A DNA stretch of 64,000 bases. Origin: Tethya wilhelma (Eukaryota; Porifera; Demospongiae; Tethyida; Tethyidae). Of this stretch, positions 38,861 through 50,149 are shown piece by piece. The stretch covers positions 1,408,799 to 1,472,798 of the forward strand of contig CAXIPT010000012.1 of the NCBI GenBank assembly GCA_964030475.1, read 5' to 3'. The notes below the pieces were generated by a model. The model searched no databases and was not told the origin of the DNA. It saw only the letters and a program-made list of their open reading frames with translations. The position numbers and the translations under genes are program-made. The stretch's first letter is position 1. Every line of letters starts with the position of its first letter.

Positions 38861-41800
38861 ATTAGCAACATTAGATGGAGTCAGAGGTGATGAGCTGGAT
38901 AGCCTTCTCTGGAATTGTCTTTGACTTGAGGTGTTGCCTGAGATTTTCCATGCGGCCAACTGGGGTTGATGATGTAGCACTGGACAGTTGCAATTGGGAG
39001 ATGGAGTCACGATTCCCGGGCAGTTGGGTAGAAGCAATGGGAGGTCTATCAGCATACTGGTCAGCATTGGAAACCAGGCTTGACTCCCCCAAAGAGGGGT
39101 CGCAAGAACTAGGGTTGCTTTTTCTTGCTGTGCTTTTGCTAGTACCCTGCCAATTAGATACCAGGCATATCCCAGAATTCCCCTCCAACTCTGACAAAAT
39201 GCATCTGTTGCTGGTACTTCTGGATCTGGTTTCTAGCTGAAAAAGAGTGGAAGTTGGGACGTAAACCTGGTTGCAGACAAATCCACTTGCATCTCTCCCA
39301 ACTCCCTGTTGATAACATGGAATAGCTCTAGGTCTAAGCCCCAATCCGTTCTGTCTCTTAGATGTACTCTGCTGTGACGTTGAGCTTGCCTGGGAGATGC
39401 TGTGCACGCAAGTCTATATATCATGATCTAGGCACCAACTCCAGATCCTCTTTGTTAGAGCTACCAATGGCTCTGACCTTGTGCCTCCAATCCACTGTTG
39501 ATGTATTGTCCGACTTCATGAGAATCGACATGTGGGTGCGCTCCTTTATGAAAGCTATGAGGGCAAAGAAGACCGCCAGTAGTTCCAGTAGATTTATACG
39601 CAACTGCTTCTCCTCGTGATTCCAGAAACCTCCTGTCATTTCGCCATGGCAAAAAGCTCCTGGTGTACTCTTCTCCCATTCCATTCTTGGAGATTGTCAA
39701 TCCACCAACAAAGATCTTGATGGGCACCTTCTGAGAGGGGAACTTGGCTGTCGTAAACCCCTAAGCTCAGAGCCCTGTGCTTGAGTAACTGCAGGCATCT
39801 CTAGTGCTGAATATACTGCTAGAATTGCTGCTGATATCTTCCCACACACTTAGCCAGTGCTCAGCCGGAAATCGTGGTCTGCTCCGTCAGACTCCTGGCT
39901 TCTGTGATGATTTGTTTGAGCATGTCTGGAGGAAGGCTCAACTCTCTTTTCCTGGAATCTATGGTGAAACCCATTAAAACTAACACTTAATTGGGCTGGT
40001 GTCAGACATGATTTGGGATAGTTCACCAGGAACCCCAGTACTTCCAGCAGTGTTATGGCTGTTGCCAACTCTTCCTTGAGTGCCTTCTTTTCTTGATTCA
40101 AGATCAACAGATCACGCTACACATCTTATTCCTTGTGCCCTCAAGAATTCCACTACTGGACGGAGAAAGCTGTCGACAAAACCGAAGGGGAGGCACGTAA
40201 ACTCGTAGCATTTGTTCCGCCATTTGAACTGGAGGTACTTGCGGTCCACTGGGTGTACTGGAATTGAGAATACGCATCCTTCAAGTCGATGCGGACCATC
40301 GATCCAGTCGTCTTGTTGGAGCAGATCCTTGACTACCTGGATTCCCTCCATGTTAAAATGTTGATGACGGAGAAATCTGTTCAGGATTACCGGACGTTGT
40401 TTCCCTCCCTTCTTGGGAACCAGATATAACCTGAAGTAAAAGCCCCTATCTCCTGTTACTGGGTGTATACTTCCTTGATTGCACCCTGATGCAGCATTGT
40501 CCCTATCTCAAGGGAGATCAACTCTGCTGTCTCCTGAGATGCCATAGTATGTGGGGTATGGGTCTGCTGAAGCTTCACCGTAAAGTTTAGTCTGTAACCT
40601 GCTGCTGCAGTCTGAAGGACCCACTGATCTGCTGTTATCTCCTTCCAATTCCTGATGTGGAGTGCTCTTCCCGCCAGCTATGTCACTTGAATGGGGAGAT
40701 GGAGCTTTCCTGCCGCCAGGCACTGACTCTCTGGGATAACCAGATCGGGGGGCCTGCAGACTGCTTCCTGCCTACTCAAATCAGACTATTGTAATTAGTT
40801 GGACATCTGTTTCAGTTTGTTTCTGCTGTTAAATGATTTCTTTAGGCCCTGTAGGTCTTGTCTGGGAGTCAACTCTGCTGAACACTCACTTAAATGTGGA
40901 GTTTGATGTACCCCATGTCCTGCGGCGGCTCTGGGGCATGGAGGATCTCCTTTGAGTCGCCACTGCTGGAAAAATGAGACCTTGGCTTCTTGTGTTGAAC
41001 ACTCTTCAGAGCAGAAACATTATTGGCAGTGGTTTTGGCTCTGTTACCAAAATCTTTCCCAAAAAGGTGAGCACTTTTCTTAGGAAACTCAGCTTCAACC
41101 AGGGGTTTCAGGTTCTTGTTGTGGTACTTCATCACTGCCTTTCTTCTCTCCACCGAGAAGTGAGCTGCTACATTGCTGAGCAGGCTCAGGCTGGCTTTAA
41201 TGGCCGATTTTGCTGACTCATGGTTGCTCCCTCCTCCACCATCTAACTGTTCATAAAGGGCAGTTAATGGACCCATCGCATTCATATTGTAAACTGTTGA
41301 AGCTTGCTTATGTATCTGTCAAATGTCTTACCTGATTTGGGGATCAACCAAACCATTATCTTGGGAGGATGAGCCTGGTCACAGGAAGGAAGAAAGAACT
41401 TATTTGAGATTTGTTTCCTGCGATCATTTTTCAGGGGTCTCTCAGCGATTGTCTTGAAGAACTCAATTGTTTCCTTTTGAGGGGTGGTTCCCATAAGTGG
41501 GGTCATGAGATGAGTGTTGGCACAAGTTGAGAGTTGGCTGCATTGCCCATGAGTTGAGTATTGGCTGCATTGCCGAGGAACTGTGTATTGGCTGCATAGC
41601 CGAGGAACTGTGTATTGGCTGCATTGCCAAGGAATAGTGTGCTGGCTGCGATGCCAGGGTACTGAGAATTGGCTGGATACTGTGTGTTGACTGCATACTA
41701 TGTATTGGGCTGCATTGCCAGGTCTACCTGTGCAAGATGCATTACTAGGGTACTGTGCATTAATTAAAAATTGTGGTTGACACCCATTCATCTCCTCATT

Positions 41801-41930
41801 GTTTGACTGATCGTGGTGGTACTGGTGCCCGTCACCTTCTCCATTCCGAGGTGTTTGCCGTCTATTTCTCTCTGCCAACTCTTCGAGGCCCGCTAATAGT
41901 GATGATGACATTAACGCTTCAGACAGATCC
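38861..41930 (-). pseudogene. DIRS-type retroelement (gag, RT, RNase H, start of tyrosine recombinase), degenerate
   Basis: Read right to left: a gag-like frame (41911-40890) with a YTVP/CSQ tandem-repeat segment and an AHFSVERRKAVMKYHNKNLK block; RT with DRKYLQFKWRNKCYEFTCLP (40351-40112) and a following LILNQEKKAL block; RNase H-like MKSDNTSTVDW (near 39540); a linker with LFFSW and SQLPLF (near 39240); and VGRMENLRQHLKSK, like the start of the recombinase, at 38960. Frames shift at least six times. The recombinase catalytic part and terminal repeats are not seen. A composite element follows at 42104. Confidence 0.8.
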
Positions 41931-42103
41931 TCTGGACGACTGAGTTAGCAGATCCTCAGGGGGGTCCTTTGGTGAGAAGTCATTCTCACTGAGGCGTTTC
42001 CAATCGTAAAAATAGCACGGTTACCACACACGAAAAGTCCAAACGTTCGAAAAAGAGCAGGCTACATGAGGTTGTATCGCATGTATGGAAAATTATTAAG
42101 TTA

Positions 42104-43139
42104 TTCCCAGTACGGTAGTACTGGGTACATAGGAATGGCACGGATGGCCCATTAGCACAATACAAATATTCACGCAAATAACTCCGCAAAAACTGAGCGC
42201 TTGACACTAAAAGGCTTCTCAAGCTACTATTTAGCTCTTTCTCTCTCTAATGAGCCCAAAAACATGGCCTAAAACCATCGCTGAAGTACCGAACTAAAAT
42301 ATGCTAAACCTCCAATTTTCTCCATCTTCTTCTTATTCTTCTTCTATCTTCTCACGCCATATCTCAAAGACCATTCACTTTTAGAAGCTGATTCTTGAAC
42401 GAACAAACTTGGTTTCTTTGTCTTCAATTGCTTTTGCCATCGGTTTTTTGTGTCTCTCATTGAGTCGCTAGATACAAGGCGAAAAGCGCCTTCTCCATAT
42501 GGCGGCCATTATTTTCTAAACTCATGCATTATTCATAAGCTAGCTTAACGACCCTTTCCATATCCAAGTGCGCGTTATTTGGAATCTATTGCAAACATGC
42601 AGTGCCCCAAGTTCTGTCCTCCTCTGTGTTCAGTTCTTCAGTAGGGAAGTTATCTGTAGCTAACAAGACACACATATAATTGACATAAATCACATTCAGC
42701 TTGGGATTTCAGAGTTTCAGCTGTCTGAAAGGCATGACTCAGTACTGTAGGGTTCAGTGTAGTCTGGCCTGTGAGACTAGGTTCAGTGTTGGCATTGCAA
42801 GTTCTCTGCTCTGGCTAACGACTAAATTCGACTGGTATTATAAATAATTATTCAAAAAACATACAACAAACAAGTACAAAAAACATTAGAAATGTAATGC
42901 AAACATAGGAATGACCAAATCGTAAAAAAGTGAGCAAACAAGATAGAAATGGTTGTCAGATTAAGCGAGTTCATTCCTGTGTCTACAATGTCATTGAGCT
43001 AGGGATATGAACATATATAGGTGACACAGTGAAATGAACTCGCTCAATCTGACAACCATTTCTATCTTGTTTGCTCACTTTTTTACGATTTGGCCATTCC
43101 TATATTTGCATTACATTTCTAATGTTTTTTGTACTTGTT
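42104..43139 (+). mobile_element. Composite element, complete copy
   Basis: TTCCCAGTACGGTAGTACTG at the left end, short TTC tract near 42325, TGATTCTTGAACGAACAAAC and GTGCGTTATTTGGAATCT blocks, middle segment, and the terminal palindrome 42870-43139 (arms of about 95 bases around a loop of about 75). This is the clearest 1.04-kb reference copy. No long frame. Confidence 0.8.
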
Positions 43140-43650
43140 GATACAATAGCTGTATGAGAGCATTGAAGGGACAATACATAGGATGTGTTGATGAGCCGGA
43201 AGCCTCTGAAGTACAATCAATCAGGGACCGAATTTCCGGTTGGTTTCAAAATTCTAGTGGTAATTAGAATACTCTGACAAGGTACATGGCCTTTTAAAAC
43301 CACCCTTTCCTTCCTGCATTTTTGTTCAAAGGTCTTCAAGAACCATCATCCTCCTGCCACGTGCCTCAATGTCACACGACACTGTCATTTGTAAATCAGT
43401 ACTCTAACAATCAATAGACATGGGTAATACTCCTTTAGCTATATGAAATCAACAAAATGTACATTTATTAAGCCTGTGGTTTATAAAGCTGAGGCAGCCT
43501 TAACTATTGTCCAGAGTCAATTGTTTATGCCCATTATTGTAGTGTACTTATTGCTGTGCCTTGACTTAATTAAGCTCATCACCAACTCAGGTGTGTTAAT
43601 ACATGTTTTAACTAGTAACATTTTGAGCTGTAAAAAATGACACAACTTTG

Positions 43651-44098
43651 TTCCCAGTACGGTAGTACTGGGTACATAGGAATGGCACAGATGACCCATT
43701 AGCGCAATACAAATATTCACGCAAATTACTCTGAAACTGAGGACTTGGCAGTAAAACAGCTCATTCTCTTTCTAACAAGCCTAAAAACATAGCCTAAAAC
43801 TATCACTAAGGTACCAAACTAAAATATGTCAAATTTCCAATTTTCTCCTTTTTGTTCGATCTTATTCAGTCTTCATTTTCTTCTATGATATTTCAGTGTA
43901 TCTCGGAGACTGTTCACTTCTAGAAGCTGATTCTTCAACGAACAAACTTGGTACCATTGTCTTCACGTACTTTTGGTATCGTGTGTTTGAGTCTTCCATT
44001 GAATGGCTAGATAGATACAAGGTGAAAAGCGCTTCTCCATATGGCAGCCATTCATTTCTACACTCATGCATAATTCATAAGCTACTTGAAAACTTTAA
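43651..44098 (+). mobile_element. Composite element, hairpin/TTC arm
   Basis: Same left terminus (TTCCCAGTACGGTAGTACTG); 448 bases, ending near the CATAATTCATAAGCTACTTG block. The middle and palindromic end are missing. Confidence 0.7.
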
Positions 44099-44465
44099 GG
44101 CGCAGTTGCACGGAAGTAATTACGGCACCATTTTTTTCGAATTCCGGGCCCAAAAATCAAAAACTCAATCTGATTGGTTCAAATACGTCATTGGAATGTA
44201 ATTATTTTGCACAGTTAGGGAGAATCGCATATTATTTGTCCACGTGTTTGTGATCGAGAATGCATAGATTTAGCGTTGAAAACCGGTGCAGTTAGGAAAA
44301 AAAGTAGCTGGGTAAGCTAGCAAACTAGCGAAGAGTAACACTAGAGCTTTTCATGAGCGTTGGCTGTATTTGAAGAGTATGGAGACTCATATTAGCACTG
44401 GTCTGCGCGCAGGAATTAATTGCTTCATTACGTCATGTAAGTTTACTTCCGTGCTACTGCACATT
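44099..44465. repeat. Possible MITE with ACTTCCGTG-type ends
   Basis: CAGTTGCACGGAAGTAATTA at left is partly inverted at 44445-44465 (TTACTTCCGTGCTACTGCAC). Only about 15 bases match, so this is tentative. Confidence 0.35.
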
Positions 44466-45088
44466 TAAACTGACTCAGGTACATTAAGGTTACGGGGTAC
44501 AAAGTGCAAAATCATTGATATGAATACCAAAATCTAGCAACAGAACTGTATGATCAAAACTCTTCCTAATAGAAGCACAGCAGTAGTCAGTTTGTTCTTG
44601 GAAAGTAGAAAATCTAATTTTCATAGCTTTTCTGTCGAGTGCTACAGTGAACTACGGCCAAAATAAATTTTCTCTGTCAGCTTTTTCCAAGCAGCATGGC
44701 TGCACTATCCAAAATGCTGATTCACTGAAAACCTACCTTGGTTTTGCAGGGCCTGACATCGAGATTTTCTTTCTACTTCAAATACGAAAGTTGTTTTCTG
44801 GAGCTAAAAAGCACAGCTTAGGCAGCTGTCAGCCAGTGTCAGGCAGCAAACTTTGGCGACCTGGAGGGTTCAGTTGCTTCTTTTCAAGAAAACTCACTGT
44901 CTGGCCCTTCTCTGTTGACAAAACGGTAAGATGACCGCCCATATCCGGTTTGATTTTTAGCCAGCTTTGCAAAAATTGACACAAAAATTACCGTATAGCG
45001 GGAAATTTTCGGGGGTGTACATTTTCGTGAAAAGCCTAGACCGCGCTTCAGAAGAAAATTTTCGTGGTTTTAATTTTCGTGACTCAAG
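44466..45088. other. Unassigned spacer with CCGTATAGC-type MITE end
   Basis: An open frame at 44647-44934 on the plus strand is not recognised. From 44991 a TACCGTATAGCGGGAAATTT block starts a MITE of the same family as 9228-9426, and runs into the duplicated segment at 45089. Confidence 0.4.
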
Positions 45089-45963
45089 TATACAGCGCTT
45101 GAAGGTCTTGTGACAGTTTATCTGCTTTGGTATACATGTAGAATACTATTCTAGCTAGATACTAGCTATTTAGACTGCAAACTTCCGTATAGCGGGAAAT
45201 TTCCGTGGGGTGCAAATTTTCTTTATTTTCGTGACTAACCCCTGAGTCACAAAATTTTCCCTCCCACGAAAATTTTTTCTGAGGTCAAAAGTCACGATAC
45301 TAGTCACGCACACGCTGTCAAACACTTTGGTATCTCTCTACTTCCGCATCTAGCTTGAACTGATTAGCATATTCATGAGCTAACTGTACCCTGTAAGCTA
45401 AAGGCGCACAGGACCCTCATTGAAATGAAAAAATATGCATATTACCTGTAACTTTCTTACTGTCAGTGTGGAAACATGCATGCAAAGACTTTGCACGATG
45501 CTTAATTTACTTGCACCAACATCTTCGTCATGTGACTTACCACTCGTTAAATATTTTGAATTAATGAATTAATTAGGCAGAGCTCAAGACCTGTCTCCAT
45601 GGCAACCAAACCTTTATGTGAGAATCGACTTACCATGTGCACAATAAAATTTGCCACTCTGTCTTGATTACTTGTTGCCATGGTGAGATATTGGCCGAAA
45701 CATAGTGACGAGAGGTGTGGAAAGGCTTTTGTATCTCGCCATGGCAATAAGTAATCAAGATATTTTAATGAGGGTCCTGTGCCCTGGGGACAATCCATTT
45801 CTTGATAGACAAGTGTGCGTTATTTGGAATCAGAATATTCGCTGCCTATCTGCTTTACCTGAAGATTTTTGGTTGTGCTAAACTCTCTGTAGCCTTTCAC
45901 TCTACAATATTTAGTAGAATAGACTACTTTGTTATGTACAAAAAGATGAGCAAAGTTTGGTAG
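45089..45963. repeat. 875-bp inverted duplication, left copy, ending at an N
   Basis: Reverse complement of 52903-53777, the same length and without differences in the stretches I compared, including an 83-codon frame. Its right edge is the N at 45964. Contains two CCGTATAGC-type MITE ends and part of the composite element's middle segment (45800-45963). Confidence 0.85.
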
Positions 45964-46238
45964 NTCTGGAAAGCTTGTTTAATGTACTTTCAGAAAAACT
46001 TTATCCTACTCAGTGAAATGTTTGTATAGAAAAGTTATAACCACTTAAAGATGGTGAGGTCAAGTAAAATGTCCAAAAATTTTGCATTTTTGCATGCCTC
46101 TAAACCTGAAACCATACAAAGTCAGGGCGTAAAATTTTACCAGAGTTAATCACTTATGGTAAGGTATGTGCACACCAAGTTTCAGCAAAATCTAAAAGGG
46201 GTGTCGATTTTATTGGGTGATTTGACATGGAATGACCC

Positions 46239-47341
46239 AGCTTCAAATGTTGACCTGTAGTCTCTGTACTCTCCATTCAGGCTAGGATACCTCCTCCTGA
46301 TTTCCTATTCAAGATTTATCAAGAACATGTCATTAGACAAATGAAAAAAGCTAAGTTTTTTATCATTGTACTTATACCTTTATAAGACAAGCAGGAATTA
46401 TGTCCCGTTTATCATGACGAACTGTTCTTATTTCTTTCCTTCGAAGGTACTCCTCATCTCCCCAGACGCCTAGCCTGTTCAAGAGCCTCCAGAACTTGGA
46501 GTACAGCCGGTGCCGCTTCTCATCATTTCCCTCACTCGAAGGAAGTCTGGAGGCATCTTGACCACACATGGAGAGCATAGGCAGTCTGGGCAGTGATTTT
46601 CCCCTCTGTACACGGGATAGTTTGGACGGTGCTTGTAACCAGTCGGGTGACTGATGAACAAGGTAGGTACTGTTGCACAATATGTAAATAGAATAAATTA
46701 TGTGTTTCACAGTGTACAATTTTTGTGTGTACCGTCTGCATTCAGGTCCTCATCATCACCATCTGGCTCTTGGGATGAGCTGTCAATGGGAGGACCTAGA
46801 TCTGGCAAAGAACTATGAGAGGGCAGGGAGGGTGGATCTAAAGGGGAGCTACCAGCAACTGTAACAGTGATGTTACAACCTGGCAGATGGTTTTCTGCCA
46901 GGAACTGCTCAAGGCGAGACAGAAACTCAGCTGGTGGTGACTCCTCACTTTCAACTCTGACCTACATATAATTTTTATGTTTACTATTGCTTTTCATGGA
47001 TTTGTTGTGCTCTTACTGTTATATCCCTGGAGCTATCTGTGGTTGGACTGCCAGATGGTAGAGATGCCATACTGATCTGATTTTTCACCATAGAGGTCAG
47101 AAAAATTTTGATACCACGTGTTTTAGATCATATATGTGTGTTTGTGCGTCCGTGTTCAACCGTTTCTAGCATGTACTGTGTGATATACAGTCAAGAGTTG
47201 GAAGAGAGATTCAAATCGAGCCGCCATTTTCATTGCGCATGGCAAAGCACTTCCGGCCTGGCCCCCCCCCCTTTTATACGCGGATCGAGGTCTGGAAACG
47301 CGCGATCTAAATCGCATACATTAAGTACGCAAGGTTCTCGT
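46239..47341 (-). pseudogene. Duplicate of the cysteine-cluster gene, with 16-bp deletion
   Basis: Direct copy of 47714-48822. ATG at 47070 and all splice signals match. A 16-base deletion after LR of the PPDFLR motif shifts frame near 46532, and the last exon diverges after FEA where the duplication begins. A 10-base difference lies just upstream of the ATG. The right edge coincides with the N at 47342. Either a dead gene copy or a second haplotype. Confidence 0.7.
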
Positions 47342-47366
47342 NATACCAGCACGCGCAAAGTTTCAG

Positions 47367-47676
47367 ATTTGCGCAGACCTGACCGCCGGACAGATATGAA
47401 GGTGTTGGTCAAGAAGAAGTTCACATTCGTAAATGCCCTCTGGACTGATTATGTTACACGCAACAAAAGCAATCTGAGGTATACACAAAATGTAAATGTG
47501 TGTGTGTGTGTGTGTGTAAGTGAGTGAGTGAGTACAAAAACTATTATTACAGTGAATTAGATGATGGTGCTGAAGGTGACGACAGTGAATGGGGTGGTGG
47601 TGGTGTAGATGACGGTGCTGATGATGGATTGCTGGTGCCTCTAGACTCCTCAGATGAGAGCAGCAATGAAGATTAG
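47367..47676 (+). CDS. 3' end of an unknown acidic-tailed gene, two exons
   Basis: Exon to 47478, then 47553-47676 (GT-AG, phase 2, stop TAG at 47674). The first part has MKVLVKKKFTFVNALWTDYV; the last is strongly acidic, S/D/E/G-rich (SELDDGAEGDDSEWGGGG to SSDESSNED). Upstream exons are lost at the N (47342) or not recognised; the 5' limit given is a guess. It stops 22 bases before the facing gene's stop. No family assigned. Confidence 0.5.
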
Positions 47677-47698
47677 ATCCTATGTGTGAGTGTATTTA

Positions 47699-48561
47699 TT
47701 AATCTAAAGTTAGAGCTTCAAATGTTGACCTGTAGTCCCTGTACTCTCCATTCAGGCTAGGATACCTCCTCCTGATTTCCTATTCAAGATTTATCAAGAA
47801 CATGTCATTAGACAAATGAAAAAAGCTAAGTTTTTTATCATTGTACTTATACCTTTATAAGACAAGCAGGAATTATGTCCCGTTTATCATGACGAACTGT
47901 TCTTATTTCTTTCCTTCGAAGGTACTCCTCATCTCCCCAGACGCCTAGCCTGTTCAAGAGCCTCCAGAACTTGGAGTACAGCCGGTGCCGCTTCTCATCA
48001 TTTCCCTCATGGGGGCCACTGGATCCTCGAAGGAAGTCTGGAGGCATCTTGACCACACATGGAGAGCATAGGCAGTCTGGGCAGTGATTTTCCCCTCTGT
48101 ACACGGGATAGTTTGGACGGTGCTTGTAACCAGTCGGGTGACTGATGAACAAGGTAGGTACTGTTGCACAATATGTAAATAGAATAAATTATGTGTTTCA
48201 CAGTGTACAATTTTTGTGTGTACCGTCTGCATTCAGGTCCTCATCATCACCATCTGGCTCTTGGGATGAGCTGTCAATGGGAGGACCTAGATCTGGCAAA
48301 GAACTATGAGAGGGCAGGGAGGGTGGATCTAAAGGGGAGCTACCAGCAACTGTAACAGTGATGTTACAACCTGGCAGATGGTTTTCTGCCAGGAACTGCT
48401 CAAGGCGAGACAGAAACTCAGCTGGTGGTGACTCCTCACTTTCAACTCTGACCTACATATAATTTTTATGTTTACTATTGCTATTTGTGGATTTGTTGTG
48501 CTCTTACTGTTATATCCCTGGAGCTATCTGTGGTTGGACTGCCAGATGGTAGAGATGCCAT
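47699..48561 (-). CDS. Unknown small cysteine-cluster protein, 4 exons, 223 aa
   Basis: Exons: 48561-48508, 48452-48224, 48160-47853, 47779-47699; phases 0, 1, 0 agree and all joins are GT-AG. N-terminal 95 residues are P/S/D/E-rich (MASLPSGSPTTDSSRD, then SSLPDLGPPIDSS). The C-terminal half is a compact domain: HRPNYPVYRGENHCPDCLCS, PCVVKMPPDFLR, KFWRLLNRLGVW, EEYLRRKEIRTVRHD, KRDIIPACLIK and IRRRYPSLNGEYRDY. CxxCxCxxC suggests metal binding. I recall similar uncharacterised multi-copy proteins in corals and sponges, but cannot give a function. AATAAA overlaps the stop. Confidence 0.65.
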
Positions 48562-48822
48562 ATTTTTCACCATAGAGGTCAGAAAAATTTTTATACCACG
48601 TGTTTTAGATCGTATATGTGTGTTTGTGCGTCCGTGTTCAACCGTTTCTAGCATGTACTGTGTGATATACAGTCAAGAGTTGGAAGAGAGATTCAAATCG
48701 AGCCGCCATTTTCATTGCGCATGGCAAAGCACTTCCGGCCTGGCCCCCCCCCTTTTATACGTGGATCGAGGTCTGGAAACACGCGATCTAAATCGCATAC
48801 ATTAAGTACGCAAGGTTCTCGT
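48562..48822 (-). promoter_or_regulatory. Putative promoter of the cysteine-cluster gene
   Basis: Contains GCCGCCATTTTCATTGCGCA (YY1-like CCATTTT) and CACTTCCGGCC (ETS core), then a C9 run. Conserved in both duplicate copies. No TATA box seen. Confidence 0.35.
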
Positions 48823-49945
48823 TTAAGTACACAGAGTTCTGAAATATACCTGGGGCAGAGGCAATCCCAAATGGCAAGCGGGTATAGTGATACAAGCCCT
48901 TGTGCGTGTTTATAACGCACAACTTTCGGATTCTTCATCTAGGACTAACTGCTGATAAGCCTGACTAAGGTCAATCTTTGAGAAAACCTTGCCATTCCTC
49001 AAAGTAGCGAAAAGGTCATCAATTTTTGGAATTGGATAACCTTTTAATCGTGATACAGGATTGACTGAGGTCGGAAAATCTCCACAGATACAAACGGATG
49101 TCTTGTCACTTTTTATGACAGGCACTATGGGCGCAGCCCATTCAGAACTATCGACAGGTTCCAGTATACCTTCGTTCACTAACCGGTCCAACTTCTGCTC
49201 CACCTTCTCTCAGAATGCATAGGGTATTGTCCTAGCTTTGTGAAAACGAGGCTTGACGCAGGCAGTTTGTCAATTGTAGGTAGCTGTGTGCTCTTTAATG
49301 GTACCCATTACGTTACTGAACACCTGATCTAACAATTCCTGCAGTTGGGGTTTACAAACTTGGTGGATTTGGCTCTGAAAGCCAATTTTTACCTAGGAGG
49401 GTAGGACCCTTCCCTTTCACCACAATCAGTGGCAACTCAGTTGTGTGGTCTTGGTATTGACCCTCAACCACCACACTCCCCAACACTGCTATGGGTTCCC
49501 GCAAATAGGTCAGGAGTTTAACTGTATCACTATCTAGGCCAACTTGTAGTACATACTAGAAGGCATTAGGGATACTGCAGCACCTGTGTCAATCTCCATA
49601 ACCACATGTTTATTGTCTAGCAGAACAGACAGAGTAATAGGTGGGATACGCTCACCTCCACGTTTAATTGAATCCACTGTAATCACTGCAATGTCAGCAC
49701 TCTCAGACTCGGACAAGTCTTCCCTTTGAAACGACAGGCTGGTGCTAAATGTCCTGGTGTCCCACAGCGATGACACACAATCGGCGGCTTGCCGGTCTTC
49801 TTTGGGGCTTAGCTGAAACGACCCTTTGGATGGGCTCCCCTTTGAGCAATGTTTTCATCTCTTGTTGGTCTTAGGCGGCAATCTTCTTCGGCAGGATCAA
49901 ACTCAATTGCATCTTGCGAATCCCGTAACTCGTCGCCAATAAATG
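48823..49945 (-). pseudogene. Ty3/gypsy retroelement fragment (zinc knuckle, protease, RT)
   Basis: Right to left: CCHC knuckle CHRCGTPGHLAPAC near 49780; aspartic protease with VVMEIDTGAAVSLMP near 49600; RT start with LDRLVNEGILEPVDSSEWAA (49190), KVFSKIDLSQAYQQLVLDEE (48975) and LPFGIASAPG after a frameshift (48860). Stops and shifts separate the parts; RNase H, integrase and LTRs are absent. The fragment is cut at 48823, exactly where the 1.1-kb duplication ends. Confidence 0.85.
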
Positions 49946-50149
49946 TTATGTAATGCTATTCACTTGAATCAAATTGTCATTAACTTAGAGCATAGAGTAC
50001 ACACTAACAAATCACTATAGATATACTGAGTTCACAGGAAGTACATTACATCATAATTAAAACACAAAACACCACTTACCATAAGGGATGCCCTGGCCAT
50101 CATCATAACAGACTATTAACTTTTAACTTGCTATTAAAGCAACATTGTC
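49946..50149. other. Spacer, nothing recognised
   Basis: AT-rich sequence between the gypsy fragment and the satellite-like array. Confidence 0.4.

Noticed and set aside
45547..45798. 83-codon open frame, also at 53068-53319
   Set aside because: It is in the 875-bp duplicated segment and lacks recognisable motifs; its conservation only reflects the duplication.
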